From the IMG/VR virus record IMGVR_UViG_3300021062_000034, positions 1 through 38,540 of that record: 38,540 nucleotides of DNA, one strand, 5' to 3'. Origin of the DNA: a virus. Of this stretch, positions 13,925 to 20,618 are shown piece after piece; positions within the stretch are counted from its first letter, which is position 1, and each line of letters starts with the position of its first letter. The position numbers were made by a program, and so were the translations under genes. The notes beneath the pieces were generated by a model, which was given only the letters and a program-made list of their open reading frames with translations, made no database searches and had not been told where the DNA came from.

Positions 13925-14015
13925 TCCTCCTGATGGTTCCTCCCCAGATGAGCCCAAAGAGAAAGCCGGACGAAAAGACAAGAGAGACCCCTACTATCAG
14001 TTGTAGCCAGCTCAT
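13836..14015 (-). CDS. Membrane-anchored small protein, 59 aa, overlapping the zinc-ribbon gene
   Basis: I read this frame directly. ATG 14015 overlaps the upstream stop as ATGA, and TGA lies at 13836-13838. Residues 4-25 are a membrane helix (LQLIVGVSLVFSSGFLFGLI). The rest is charged (IEDECTRLSELSEMQRPRAR). The last 89 bases are read in a second frame by the zinc-ribbon gene, an unusually long overlap in this genome. Confidence 0.6.
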   Translation of the reverse strand: MSWLQLIVGVSLVFSSGFLFGLIWGGTIRRNEIEDECTRLSELSEMQRPRARENGDRWN

Positions 14016-14248
14016 ACCTTGTCGCCTCCTCTCTCTATGTAGGCCAAGAAACGCTCGCAGATCTCTTTGTGCCTTCGCACTCTCTGCTCAAACGCCTCAT
14101 CGGTTTCGTCCTTGCCTTTGCCGAAGCTTGGCCCGTTCTTAATCCGATACATGAGCTCGGAGGTGACTTCCTTAAGCCGGTCCTCGAAGGTCGATTCCGT
14201 AAAGACCACGCGCCGCCTCTTCAATATGTAATCGTCTTCAACGCTCAT
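14012..14248 (-). CDS. Hypothetical helical protein, 78 aa
   Basis: ATG 14248 overlaps the upstream stop as ATGA. The product starts MSVEDDYILKRRRVVFTEST and continues with charged helices (EDRLKEVTSELMYRIKNG, AFEQRVRRHKEICERFLAYI). No membrane segment or catalytic motif is visible. Confidence 0.62.
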   Translation of the reverse strand: MSVEDDYILKRRRVVFTESTFEDRLKEVTSELMYRIKNGPSFGKGKDETDEAFEQRVRRHKEICERFLAYIERGGDKV

Positions 14249-14697
14249 TGCTTTTTCCCTTTGCGAGCCAGCTGCTGCGCTTGATAGTCCTTCTCGTACT
14301 GAAGGCGCTCGGTCTCTATCTCTGCCTCTTCCCATTCAGTAGGGGAGAGCTCGAGCTTGAGAGGCGGTATCTCAGGTGTGCCCATAAAGCTGTACTGACA
14401 CGCAGAGCCAACCCATACGCACTCAGCGGTGTAGGCGGTCTTTTGCGCGAGCCACCCACCTCCGATAAAGAAGGTGCCGCAACCTAAGACCATCCAGGTG
14501 GTACGCATCCAGCGCCAGAGCCCCCGGAAGAATGCGGTAACCCCTCTGCCGGCTGCTGTGTGAGTAGCTGCTTTCTTCGAGAGGAACTCTAAAAGCTTCC
14601 AACCGAGGAGAATGCCGACCGCTATGAGAATGCCTGTGATGAGTAGGTCTACTGTGGGACCTATCCCCGCCATGAAGGTGTCTAAAGTCGCTTTCAT
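14245..14697 (-). CDS. Membrane protein with two helices and a charged C-terminal tail, 150 aa
   Basis: Helix 1 spans about residues 16-36 (VDLLITGILIAVGILLGWKL) and helix 2 about residues 66-86 (TTWMVLGCGTFFIGGGWLAQ). A soluble charged tail (ELSPTEWEEAEIETERLQYE) and a basic end follow. Two cysteines lie between helix 2 and the tail. The next gene upstream encodes a one-helix protein and the one beyond it a lipoprotein, so this trio could be a membrane or lysis module. No family is recognised. Confidence 0.65.
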   Translation of the reverse strand: MKATLDTFMAGIGPTVDLLITGILIAVGILLGWKLLEFLSKKAATHTAAGRGVTAFFRGLWRWMRTTWMVLGCGTFFIGGGWLAQKTAYTAECVWVGSACQYSFMGTPEIPPLKLELSPTEWEEAEIETERLQYEKDYQAQQLARKGKKQ

Positions 14698-14861
14698 CGT
14701 CCGTCGCTCCCTAGAATCTCAGCTCTGTATTGGAAGAACTGATGCCACCTCTCTAGCTCTCCTTCCGGGGCCCCCCACATACGGAGGAGCCCCATAAGGA
14801 CAAGAGCCGAGACGGCACAGATCCATACCCATGTGATCACGTCGTCTCTTTCGTCCCTCAT
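14694..14861 (-). CDS. Single-pass membrane protein, 55 aa
   Basis: ATG 14861 overlaps the lipoprotein stop as ATGA. A charged start (MRDERDDV) precedes a membrane helix (ITWVWICAVSALVLMGLLRM, residues 9-28) and an acidic, aromatic tail (ELERWHQFFQYRAEILG). It overlaps the downstream two-helix membrane gene, consistent with coupled expression. Confidence 0.66.
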   Translation of the reverse strand: MRDERDDVITWVWICAVSALVLMGLLRMWGAPEGELERWHQFFQYRAEILGSDGR

Positions 14862-15097
14862 TGCTTCTCGGTCCCTCCTGTTGCCTGTGCGAACCATCCT
14901 TTTACGAGGTCACACGTTCTACAGCGCTTAGTGACTTCCTTTTCGTACTGCACGCGGTGAGCGAAGTACTCTTTGGGGTCTTGTACTCCGATATCGTTAT
15001 CCCCCAGGGCCCGCATACCATCAGGGGTACCTACTTCCATTCGTCCCACGCAGCCGGACAAGACAACCAAAAGACAACCAATCAAAAACCGTCGCAT
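14858..15097 (-). CDS. Small lipoprotein, 79 aa
   Basis: The N-terminus MRRFLIGCLLVVLSGCVG is a lipoprotein signal with lipobox LSGC, so the mature protein should begin at Cys16 and be anchored in a membrane facing the periplasm. The mature part is acidic then basic and has a CRTC pair (residues 59-62). It lacks the proline richness of most Rz1 spanins. The location next to two membrane-protein genes suggests a lysis or superinfection-exclusion role, which is inference. Confidence 0.75.
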   Translation of the reverse strand: MRRFLIGCLLVVLSGCVGRMEVGTPDGMRALGDNDIGVQDPKEYFAHRVQYEKEVTKRCRTCDLVKGWFAQATGGTEKQ

Positions 15098-15110
15098 AAC
15101 CTTTCTCCCG

Positions 15111-15353
15111 TTAGTTCATTTCGTTAAACGCCTTCTTCTTTTCACGTCGAACAACCTCTCGGATCGAGAGAATGTACTCCTTCACTAGGGTTTCCTCGTA
15201 CATCAGAACCATATGGAGGGCTTCTCGAGTCGCCTTCCGCTCGAGGTACTTCCTACTTCGATCCGAGATCTTTTTTTTGCTCTGTGCCTCGTCTAGCCGG
15301 CCGATTACGTAGCCGACGACGTAGAGTTCTTGGCAGCGCTTTAGCTTTGGCAT
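15111..15353 (-). CDS. Basic helical protein, 80 aa
   Basis: The product is Lys/Arg-rich and helical throughout (YVVGYVIGRLDEAQSKKKIS, REALHMVLMYEETLVKEYIL). No motif is recognised. It overlaps the end of the nuclease gene by 13 bases. It could be a partner or modulator of that nuclease, judging only from the overlap. Confidence 0.62.
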   Translation of the reverse strand: MPKLKRCQELYVVGYVIGRLDEAQSKKKISDRSRKYLERKATREALHMVLMYEETLVKEYILSIREVVRREKKKAFNEMN

Positions 15354-15709
15354 GGCTTAACCTTTAGGTAATCGCAGATTTCAGTGATTGCAGCCTCGGC
15401 CGAGTAGCAGACAGAGACGCAGTAACCCACACTCGATAACCTCTCGAGCCACCACCTTTGCTTGCCGCTTACGGTGTTCTTCCCGTACTTCATCTCGATA
15501 TAGAGGCCGGGATGTCTCTTCGTCGGCCAGGGCAGACAGAGATCGGGAACACCTGCTTTGACACCTTCTCTCTGTAGCCTCTTTGCCGTGATGACATGCC
15601 TCTTCCCACCGTTCGGGATTGCAAAAAGCAGCTCTAATGCGGGATGGAGGTTTCTGTTCCACGTTGCCCACTCGATAACCTTGCATTGCTCTGTATGCTC
15701 AGAAGACAT
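15341..15709 (-). CDS. VRR-NUC-family nuclease, 122 aa
   Basis: The motif series fits the single-domain phage VRR-NUC nucleases of the PD-(D/E)XK superfamily: EHTEQCKVIEWA at the start, LLFAIPNGGKR, GVKAGVPDLCLPWP (catalytic Asp), YIEMKYG (the ExK element), and QRWWLERLSSVGYCVSVCYS. Such proteins can cut Holliday junctions or other structured DNA. ATG 15709 is the likely start; ATG 15727 would add six residues. With RecT in the same operon, a recombination-repair role is likely. Confidence 0.85.
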   Translation of the reverse strand: MSSEHTEQCKVIEWATWNRNLHPALELLFAIPNGGKRHVITAKRLQREGVKAGVPDLCLPWPTKRHPGLYIEMKYGKNTVSGKQRWWLERLSSVGYCVSVCYSAEAAITEICDYLKVKPCQS

Positions 15710-16349
15710 CGCCGCCTGATTCCTCATACCTCTTAGCTTCTTCGAAGAGCTCTTCCCTCATGGCGTGCACTCTCTCTGCGTAAACGCTATTGCGAGTAGA
15801 GCCGGGTGAGGGGACTGTGCCTTCGGTGAGCTTTGCTGCCTTTAGGCGTTTGGTGACGTAGGTGCCGCCAAGGATAGACACCGCGTACTCCATCTTCGGC
15901 ATCCATTGGCCGTCTCTGTGGACACAGTGATCGCGTTTTCTGAAATCAACACAGCCTGCGATGAGTACAGGGACTAGCCCCAGCTCTCGCGCCTTGAGAA
16001 TCCGGCCCCAAAGAGCTCCGTGGTACTCCTCGAGAGAGCCGTACTCTTCGATTATGCGCGTGGTGGTTGTCGTCTGAGAGAGCGGGTCTTTTATCTGCTG
16101 TACCGTGAGGTAATGCGGCGGCTCGAATTTGCCGGTGATGGCTAGCTCACAGTTAGGGAGAAGCAGAGCCCCTTGCCCGTTAAACTTATAGGCGTCCTCA
16201 TAGATGCGGCACCTGAGAGCAAGATCTTCAGTGATAAACACGAACTCGTAGAACGGATGCCCGTTCATGGTGTTTCGTCTGTCGTTTATGAGGTCAATGG
16301 AGCGCTCGAGCTGGCCCCTAAACTTTCGTGTTTCTAGCTGCTGCCGCAT
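15699..16349 (-). CDS. Hypothetical protein in the exonuclease position beside RecT, 216 aa
   Basis: No family is recognised. The protein is mixed alpha/beta: a basic helical start, then ITEDLALRCRIYEDAYKFNG, GALLLPNCELAITGKFEPPH, and a hydrophobic strand (LGLVPVLIAGCVDFRKRDHC). Genes next to recT usually encode a 5'-3' exonuclease of the RecE or YqaJ type, but I see no clear D...ExK signature. It may be a divergent nuclease or an accessory protein. A terminator separates it from recT. Confidence 0.62.
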   Translation of the reverse strand: MRQQLETRKFRGQLERSIDLINDRRNTMNGHPFYEFVFITEDLALRCRIYEDAYKFNGQGALLLPNCELAITGKFEPPHYLTVQQIKDPLSQTTTTTRIIEEYGSLEEYHGALWGRILKARELGLVPVLIAGCVDFRKRDHCVHRDGQWMPKMEYAVSILGGTYVTKRLKAAKLTEGTVPSPGSTRNSVYAERVHAMREELFEEAKRYEESGGDVF

Positions 16350-16359
16350 AAATCCTCTT

Positions 16360-16389
16360 AAAAAAAGGCCCCGGACTGCGCCTCCGGGG
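16360..16389 (-). terminator. Rho-independent terminator after recT
   Basis: On the minus strand CCCCGGA (16383-16389) pairs with TCCGGGG (16369-16375) across a 7-base loop, followed by CC and seven Ts. It lies between recT and the next leftward gene. Readthrough would set the expression of the 30 or so genes downstream, unless an internal promoter or antitermination exists. Confidence 0.85.
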
Positions 16390-16413
16390 TGTAGGCGTCT
16401 CGCGTATCGCTTT

Positions 16414-17346
16414 CTACGCGGTAGGGTTCTCCGTCACTCCAGCTGTGGTGCCTGTTGTGGCGGCAGAGGTCAGTTGCTCATAGGCTTTGGCGTAAGCCTC
16501 AATCGCTACTTGATCGGTTATGTGGAGCTTGTCTCTGTACTTTGAGAGCGCGAGGTGAAACCAAGCGGGGTTCTCTTGTGCCACCGCGTAAAGAGTCTTC
16601 CCCAGGTAGAGAGCCTTCTCGCTCTGGATCTTGTAGAGCCCCAACTCATCCCAGTCTTCAGCCGCTATGAGCTCATTCACACGAACGAGGCTCATGGACT
16701 CTTGGCCAAACTTGGCCGGCAAGTCGTCTTCCTCGAGGGAGAGCCCCCGCTTCGGTGCAGGTCGTGCCTCGGGAGGTGTTACGTCGATACTCACAGGCGT
16801 CTGTGTGCGACGTGGGGCAGGGGCACCGGAGTACTCTGCTGGCATCTCCTCTTGCGTGTAGAGCCCATTCAGCTCTTGCGGGAAGGCTTTGCGGAGAGCA
16901 ATCGACTCAGCGACCTTGGCGAGCATCATCCGAGGCTTCTGCTGCCAGATGGGAGAGGTTCCCGCATACTCACTCATGTAGGCGGTTCCGATAGACGGAA
17001 ACCGACGATCCTTTCTCCATGCCTTGGCAGTGGCAGAGATAAGCTTCCCCTTCTCGTCAGTCTCAAAGGTCACCTCTTCCATCCCGTCATAAGCCGGGTG
17101 GTTATTGGCGATGGTGTAGAAGCCATTGATACCGGTCATCATCTGCACGCGGTCTCGTGCCTTGATAAACCAGATCTCTTTCTTGAAGGGGTTAAGGCGC
17201 GTGCTCTTACAGAACTCGATGAACATCGCGAATTCTGCATCTGTTGCGCCGTGGGCAACGGTAGTGCGGATGGTGTTTAGAACCTCTTTGCTCGAGAGGT
17301 CTAAGCTTGGTGCGGACGTGGTGACATTGCTAGGTAAATTAGACAT
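16414..17346 (-). CDS. recT: RecT/Bet-family single-strand annealing recombinase, 310 aa
   Basis: The N-terminal half carries the RecT/Red-beta family core: HGATDAEFAMFIEFCKSTRL, NPFKKEIWFIKARD, VQMMTGINGFYTIANNHPAY and ARMMLAKVAESIALRKAFP-like segments (about residues 35-165). A Pro/Arg-rich linker (about 170-205) and a helical C-terminus follow. These proteins anneal complementary single strands at phage replication forks. The C-terminal tail is Ala/Thr-rich and acidic. It is the second gene of the leftward operon and is followed by a strong terminator. Confidence 0.93.
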   Translation of the reverse strand: MSNLPSNVTTSAPSLDLSSKEVLNTIRTTVAHGATDAEFAMFIEFCKSTRLNPFKKEIWFIKARDRVQMMTGINGFYTIANNHPAYDGMEEVTFETDEKGKLISATAKAWRKDRRFPSIGTAYMSEYAGTSPIWQQKPRMMLAKVAESIALRKAFPQELNGLYTQEEMPAEYSGAPAPRRTQTPVSIDVTPPEARPAPKRGLSLEEDDLPAKFGQESMSLVRVNELIAAEDWDELGLYKIQSEKALYLGKTLYAVAQENPAWFHLALSKYRDKLHITDQVAIEAYAKAYEQLTSAATTGTTAGVTENPTA

Positions 17347-17403
17347 ACAAGTATCCTCGAAGTCAGAAGATAGATTAGTCGCGCGGCTTCCAGCGGGAAG
17401 CGT

Positions 17404-17643
17404 TTAGTGCGATTCGTCTGAGTTAGCTGGAAGGTCTTGCGGGAGCTCTTCCACGAGGTGTTCCGACTTGCGCTGGATAGCCTTGATAGCTAGCCGCAAG
17501 CCTTGTATGCGTCCGAGCGTTTCAGCCCGAAGCTTAATATCGTCCAAGGTCTTTTCGTCACAGACCTCGAGCCAGATACAATGTTGTGAGATGCGTGATT
17601 GAAGTTCCTGCTCGAGAGTGAGCAGTACGAGAATTGTTTCCAC
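17404..17643 (-). CDS. First gene of the leftward operon, small helical protein, 79 aa
   Basis: The start is GTG 17643 with AGGAG eight bases upstream. The product is helical (TLEQELQSRISQHCIWLEVC, RIQGLRLAIKAIQRKSEHLV) with an acidic tail. As the promoter-proximal gene of the early operon it could be an antiterminator or host-takeover protein, but no family is recognised. Confidence 0.65.
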   Translation of the reverse strand: METILVLLTLEQELQSRISQHCIWLEVCDEKTLDDIKLRAETLGRIQGLRLAIKAIQRKSEHLVEELPQDLPANSDESH

Positions 17644-17712
17644 AGTTGATAGCTCCTAAAACATTTCGCCTTCCGGGGAGTCAACCCGTACGGCAATATG
17701 ATGGTCATTACT

Positions 17713-17738
17713 GACTACATCATCTAGATATAGTAGTC
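17713..17738. promoter_or_regulatory. Dyad-symmetric candidate operator with -10-like box between divergent operons
   Basis: GACTAC (17713-17718) and GTAGTC (17733-17738) are perfect inverted arms around 14 bases. The rightward -10-like hexamer TATAGT overlaps the right half, so a protein bound here would block the promoter for the gene at 17776. The 132 bases between the divergent genes are otherwise AT-leaning. A TTGACT-like box for the leftward operon lies at 17679-17684 but lacks a good -10. Confidence 0.45.
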
Positions 17739-17775
17739 GCGTAAAAAGATTCCGCAGACAATAGAAAAACGCATC

Positions 17776-18006
17776 GTGAGTAAAGAAAAAGTAGAAACGA
17801 TTTTTGAGAGAGCTCGTAAAGAGTTGGGACTAAAGCGCGACGAGTTCCGAACGTTGATTGAGATGAGCAAAGACCGCTACGAGAAAAGAGCGAAGGTCTT
17901 AGAGTATGTCTCGGTACAGGATCTGGTGCGCCTCTTTAAGGTGTGGGGCATCTCTGGTGACAGATTCATGCAGGAGCTCGAGAAGGGAGCAACAGTCGTA
18001 GAGTGA
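17776..18006 (+). CDS. Small helix-turn-helix-like regulator, 76 aa
   Basis: The start is GTG 17776. The product (VETIFERARKELGLKRDEFR, LIEMSKDRYEKRAKVLEYVS, VQDLVRLFKVWGISGD) has the helix pattern of a short Cro/XRE-type DNA-binding protein, where LGLKRDEFRTLIEMSKDRYEK would be the turn and recognition region. It is transcribed divergently from the leftward operon and sits beside a dyad operator, the usual place of a phage switch regulator. The fold assignment is moderate and the role is inferred. Confidence 0.65.
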   Translation: MSKEKVETIFERARKELGLKRDEFRTLIEMSKDRYEKRAKVLEYVSVQDLVRLFKVWGISGDRFMQELEKGATVVE

Positions 18007-18423
18007 CTACGCTTCACACGCGTTACCTTCCCAGTTCACCTCGAGCACGCGATCATTCTGAATCGTGAATCGCGTTGTACACCAATTGTGAATGCCTATA
18101 GTCCCTGCAGGCACCATCTGTGTGCTTGTTCCTGTGTAGGTGCCGAACGCGGCGCCGCGCGGCCCGTACGCATTCATGGAGCCATTATGTACGGTGGTAG
18201 AGGGAAGCATCATCGGAACGGCATTCGTCCAACTCTTTCTGTACTCCCATATGAGCTTGCCTTCGGTCGGCTGATAGATTGCAAGCGGCTGTCCCCAGCG
18301 CTCGAGAAGATGCGCCGAAGTCTGTCCGGGCCATGTCAGCATGTTTCTTCTGTAGCCTGCCTGAGTAGCGCAGGAAGTGAGGATGAAAAGGAGAGAAAGG
18401 AAAAGGTTTCGGCTACTCATCAT
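18007..18423 (-). CDS. Lipoprotein moron, 138 aa
   Basis: The N-terminus MMSSRNLFLSLLFILTSC is a lipoprotein signal peptide with lipobox LTSC. The mature part has WPGQTSAHLLERWGQPLAIY and a C-terminal CTTRFTIQNDRVLEVNWEGN motif found in bacterial surface lipoproteins (a Cys...GN-Cys ending). I chose ATG 18423; the longer frame begins at TTG 18432. It is a lone leftward gene between two rightward genes, a typical moron arrangement. It might alter the lysogen's envelope or exclude other phages. Confidence 0.72.
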   Translation of the reverse strand: MMSSRNLFLSLLFILTSCATQAGYRRNMLTWPGQTSAHLLERWGQPLAIYQPTEGKLIWEYRKSWTNAVPMMLPSTTVHNGSMNAYGPRGAAFGTYTGTSTQMVPAGTIGIHNWCTTRFTIQNDRVLEVNWEGNACEA

Positions 18424-18442
18424 ACCTGTCAAGTAGTATGAT
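18419..18442. promoter_or_regulatory. Perfect 7-bp dyad at the start of the lipoprotein gene
   Basis: ATCATAC (18419-18425) and GTATGAT (18436-18442) are perfect complements around 10 bases. The element covers the lipoprotein start region and is about 170 bases upstream of the replication gene. A 24-bp dyad of this shape fits a dimeric regulator. The remaining bases to 18611 hold no evident gene; GACTAGTC near 18560 is another small palindrome. Confidence 0.42.
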
Positions 18443-18611
18443 GCCGAACTGTAGTCAAAGCAAAACCGCAGCGTGTTTTAGGAGTGGCCCCCCGTGGAAG
18501 GAAAAGCCAGCTTCTGCCGCTGCGGCTTGCTCCGGTATCCACATTAACGTCAGAGGGTGACTAGTCCTCTCAAGCCTTGCGGCCATTAACGCTTCAACAC
18601 CTAGAGCATAG

Positions 18612-19841
18612 ATGATGCGTCAGAACCACACAACAGAAATATTTAATGAGTTCACAGAGTTACAATCACGGTTTATTGGTACGGAGCTGGACGAATTAGA
18701 ACGGAATTTCTGTCGTGATTCCGATACCTTACAAAACCTTTTTAGAACTAGAAGGAACTATACCTGCCTACAAGTAGCCGATATCATTAAGCTTTCAGCT
18801 GCCTTAAAGACTGACTCCGCAAAGCTACGTAGAACTAGGTTCGCCCTCATAGAAGCTAACCACAGACGCTCATGCGCCGGCAGTAAACTCACGCTCAGAT
18901 CGAGTGAACTCTTTGCGCTTACGGGGCTTCGGTGTTCCCGCTCAGAGCTCCGAGAGCTCGTAAGACAGTCGAGGGTGAATATCCCCGAAGAGCAGATGGC
19001 TGCTGTATACGAGCGCTATAACCTTCGTCCCTTCGCTGTGCGCTCTATCCCGCGCCGCATCATCCGGTACATGGCGAGGAAAGCCACCAAAGCTGAGACG
19101 GGAGTTCTCCTCTGTCTCTACCTCCGTCACATGAAGACGGGGGCCGAGCGTTCCCGCTGTTCCTACCGAATCATTCATGAGCTGACAGGGCTCTCAAGTC
19201 GCTCCATCTCGAAAGCGATGCAACGTCTCAAAGAGCTGGGACTCATCTTGAAGATCAAAGAAGGCCGGAAAGTAACTCAGTGGTGTGGGGCTCAGTACTG
19301 TCTTGTGAAGCCGGAACGCGCACTCGAGAAGGAACCTCCTGATGTCACTTCTCACTGGAAGACGGTACGAGGCATCAGGAAGAAAAAGGAGTGGGGTTAC
19401 AAGAAACAAGGTTTAGGAGCATCACTTTCACGCTATCAAGACCCCTCTTTTTTTGATTCCAGTTCCCCAGAAGTAAAGCGCCTAGTACACATACCCTATT
19501 TTACTAAAAATAGAGTAGTAGAGGTAGGAAGAACAGCAAGGCCCGTGCCAACTCCACCTACTCCGCCACCATATCTACCCCCTACGCACTCCCCGCATAC
19601 GCATTTTAGTCCCCAGAAAAAGACAGATAAGGAGATTCAGGAGGGGAGAGCACGGGCTCTCGAGCATGAAACCGAAGCCAGAAGGCAGAGGCTTCTGCAG
19701 CAGGCAGAGAGGCTCAAGTCATCATCGGTACCAGAAGTACCAGCATCGAAAACATGGAAGCCTCTTGAGGGTGATGCTCTTGAGGCAAGGAAGAAGTTAC
19801 TAGAGGAACAGCTACGAATGATGAGAGAGAAGGGCCTTTAG
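18612..19841 (+). CDS. Putative replication initiation protein with winged helix, 409 aa
   Basis: A winged helix-turn-helix lies near residues 170-215 (CSYRIIHELTGLSSRSISKA, MQRLKELGLILKIKEG), preceded by a basic helical N-terminal region. A Lys/Arg-rich segment, a proline-rich linker (VPTPPTPPPYLPPTHSPHTH, about 315-335) and a coiled-coil C-terminus follow. The architecture and position beside the regulator recall lambda O-type initiators, but no close family is recognised. The two in-frame ATGs at 18612 and 18615 lack a strong ribosome site. No helicase or polymerase gene accompanies it, so host enzymes would be recruited. Confidence 0.62.
   Translation: MMRQNHTTEIFNEFTELQSRFIGTELDELERNFCRDSDTLQNLFRTRRNYTCLQVADIIKLSAALKTDSAKLRRTRFALIEANHRRSCAGSKLTLRSSELFALTGLRCSRSELRELVRQSRVNIPEEQMAAVYERYNLRPFAVRSIPRRIIRYMARKATKAETGVLLCLYLRHMKTGAERSRCSYRIIHELTGLSSRSISKAMQRLKELGLILKIKEGRKVTQWCGAQYCLVKPERALEKEPPDVTSHWKTVRGIRKKKEWGYKKQGLGASLSRYQDPSFFDSSSPEVKRLVHIPYFTKNRVVEVGRTARPVPTPPTPPPYLPPTHSPHTHFSPQKKTDKEIQEGRARALEHETEARRQRLLQQAERLKSSSVPEVPASKTWKPLEGDALEARKKLLEEQLRMMREKGL
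19496..19513. other. AT-rich dyad inside the replication gene, candidate origin element
   Basis: CTATTTT and AAAATAG form a perfect 7-bp dyad with a 4-base loop in a locally AT-rich stretch (about 19440-19520). It lies where the protein changes from its DNA-binding part to the proline-rich linker. In lambda-type phages the origin sits inside the initiator gene at such a place. There is no clear set of iterons, so this is a guess. Confidence 0.35.
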
Positions 19842-20183
19842 GTGGAAGAGTTACAGGCCCAAAGTACTGTCGCCAATTCCACACGCTTTGGATTCTCCAA
19901 AGACCCCGAAAGAAAGTTACTAGCCGCTGTCCTCATAAGAGCGGTTCTAGATTACACGCAGTTCCTAGCTGAGACGAAAAAGGCGCACACGCAGCGCTCG
20001 GCCGGCGCCTGGATCTACTCGGATGAGGAATACGAGCCAGGTCAAACCCGGTATACCTTCCTCTACGTCTGTGAGCACCTAGACCTGTGCCCAGCGACTA
20101 CAAGAAGAGCGATAGAGGACATGAAGGAGTACAGAGAGGCTAACGGGCGCGTGCGGAAGGCTGCGAGGATAAAAAGAGGTTAG
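19842..20183 (+). CDS. Conserved small phage protein after the replication gene, 113 aa
   Basis: It starts at GTG 19842 immediately after the upstream stop, with AGGTGG overlapping. The chain has the pattern AAVLIRAVLDYTQFL, SAGAWIYSDEEYEPGQTRYT and FLYVCEHLDLCPATTRRAIE, which I recognise as a recurrent small protein of phages and prophages (a WI-SD ... F-x-x-VCE-x-LGL pattern). The last part looks like a helix-turn-helix. Its function is not known. Its 3' end overlaps the convergent gene by 44 bases. Confidence 0.7.
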   Translation: MEELQAQSTVANSTRFGFSKDPERKLLAAVLIRAVLDYTQFLAETKKAHTQRSAGAWIYSDEEYEPGQTRYTFLYVCEHLDLCPATTRRAIEDMKEYREANGRVRKAARIKRG

Positions 20184-20394
20184 GGGTAGGCTTCCCTAGC
20201 TTATAGCGGTCAGCCTCTCGCCACTCAGACCCGTGGAGGTACTCCCTCACTACGAGACCCTTCTCCGAGATCCAGATCCGAAGAGTCTCCGTCTGCCGCT
20301 TCAGCATCATGACACGGCCATACCTGTCGCAGGTCTTTGTGATGGTCGGAAGGTCAAAGAGCTCGTGGCCGGGTCTGCAGATGTAGTCAGTCAT
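20140..20394 (-). CDS. Hypothetical protein, 84 aa
   Basis: ATG 20394 overlaps the upstream stop as ATGA. The product is beta-rich (YICRPGHELFDLPTITKTCD, MMLKRQTETLRIWISEKGLV) with a Ser/Arg tail. The tail overlaps the convergent rightward gene by 44 bases, which is unusual here and may mean the real C-terminus is poorly conserved. No family is recognised. Confidence 0.58.
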   Translation of the reverse strand: MTDYICRPGHELFDLPTITKTCDRYGRVMMLKRQTETLRIWISEKGLVVREYLHGSEWREADRYKLGKPTPNLFLSSQPSARAR

Positions 20395-20618
20395 CTCTTC
20401 CTCTTGGCGTTACGCATAGCCTTCTTGAGTTCTCTCTGCGCATAACGCATATCAGCTAGCTCTGCTTTGTAGCGCTTCGTACGCTCGTAGGTGGGGTCTG
20501 AGTTAGCTATGTAATATTTATGGGATTCGATATCGCCTTCTAGAGACTCTAGGGCTATCGCGAGGGCATCGATGGGGATCGGAATTTGCTCCGTGACTCG
20601 TGAGGGAACGTCACTCAT
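20391..20618 (-). CDS. Basic helical protein, 75 aa
   Basis: ATG 20618 overlaps the DUF551 gene stop as ATGA. A short N-terminal part precedes two helices (ALAIALESLEGDIESHKYYI, KRYKAELADMRYAQRELKKA) and a very basic end (MRNAKRKR). It may bind nucleic acid. No family is recognised. Confidence 0.6.
   Translation of the reverse strand: MSDVPSRVTEQIPIPIDALAIALESLEGDIESHKYYIANSDPTYERTKRYKAELADMRYAQRELKKAMRNAKRKR

Noticed and set aside
17656-17684. Promoter TTGACT-N17-TTTTAG for the leftward operon
   Set aside because: The -35 is good but the -10 matches only half and would overlap the ribosome site of the first gene.
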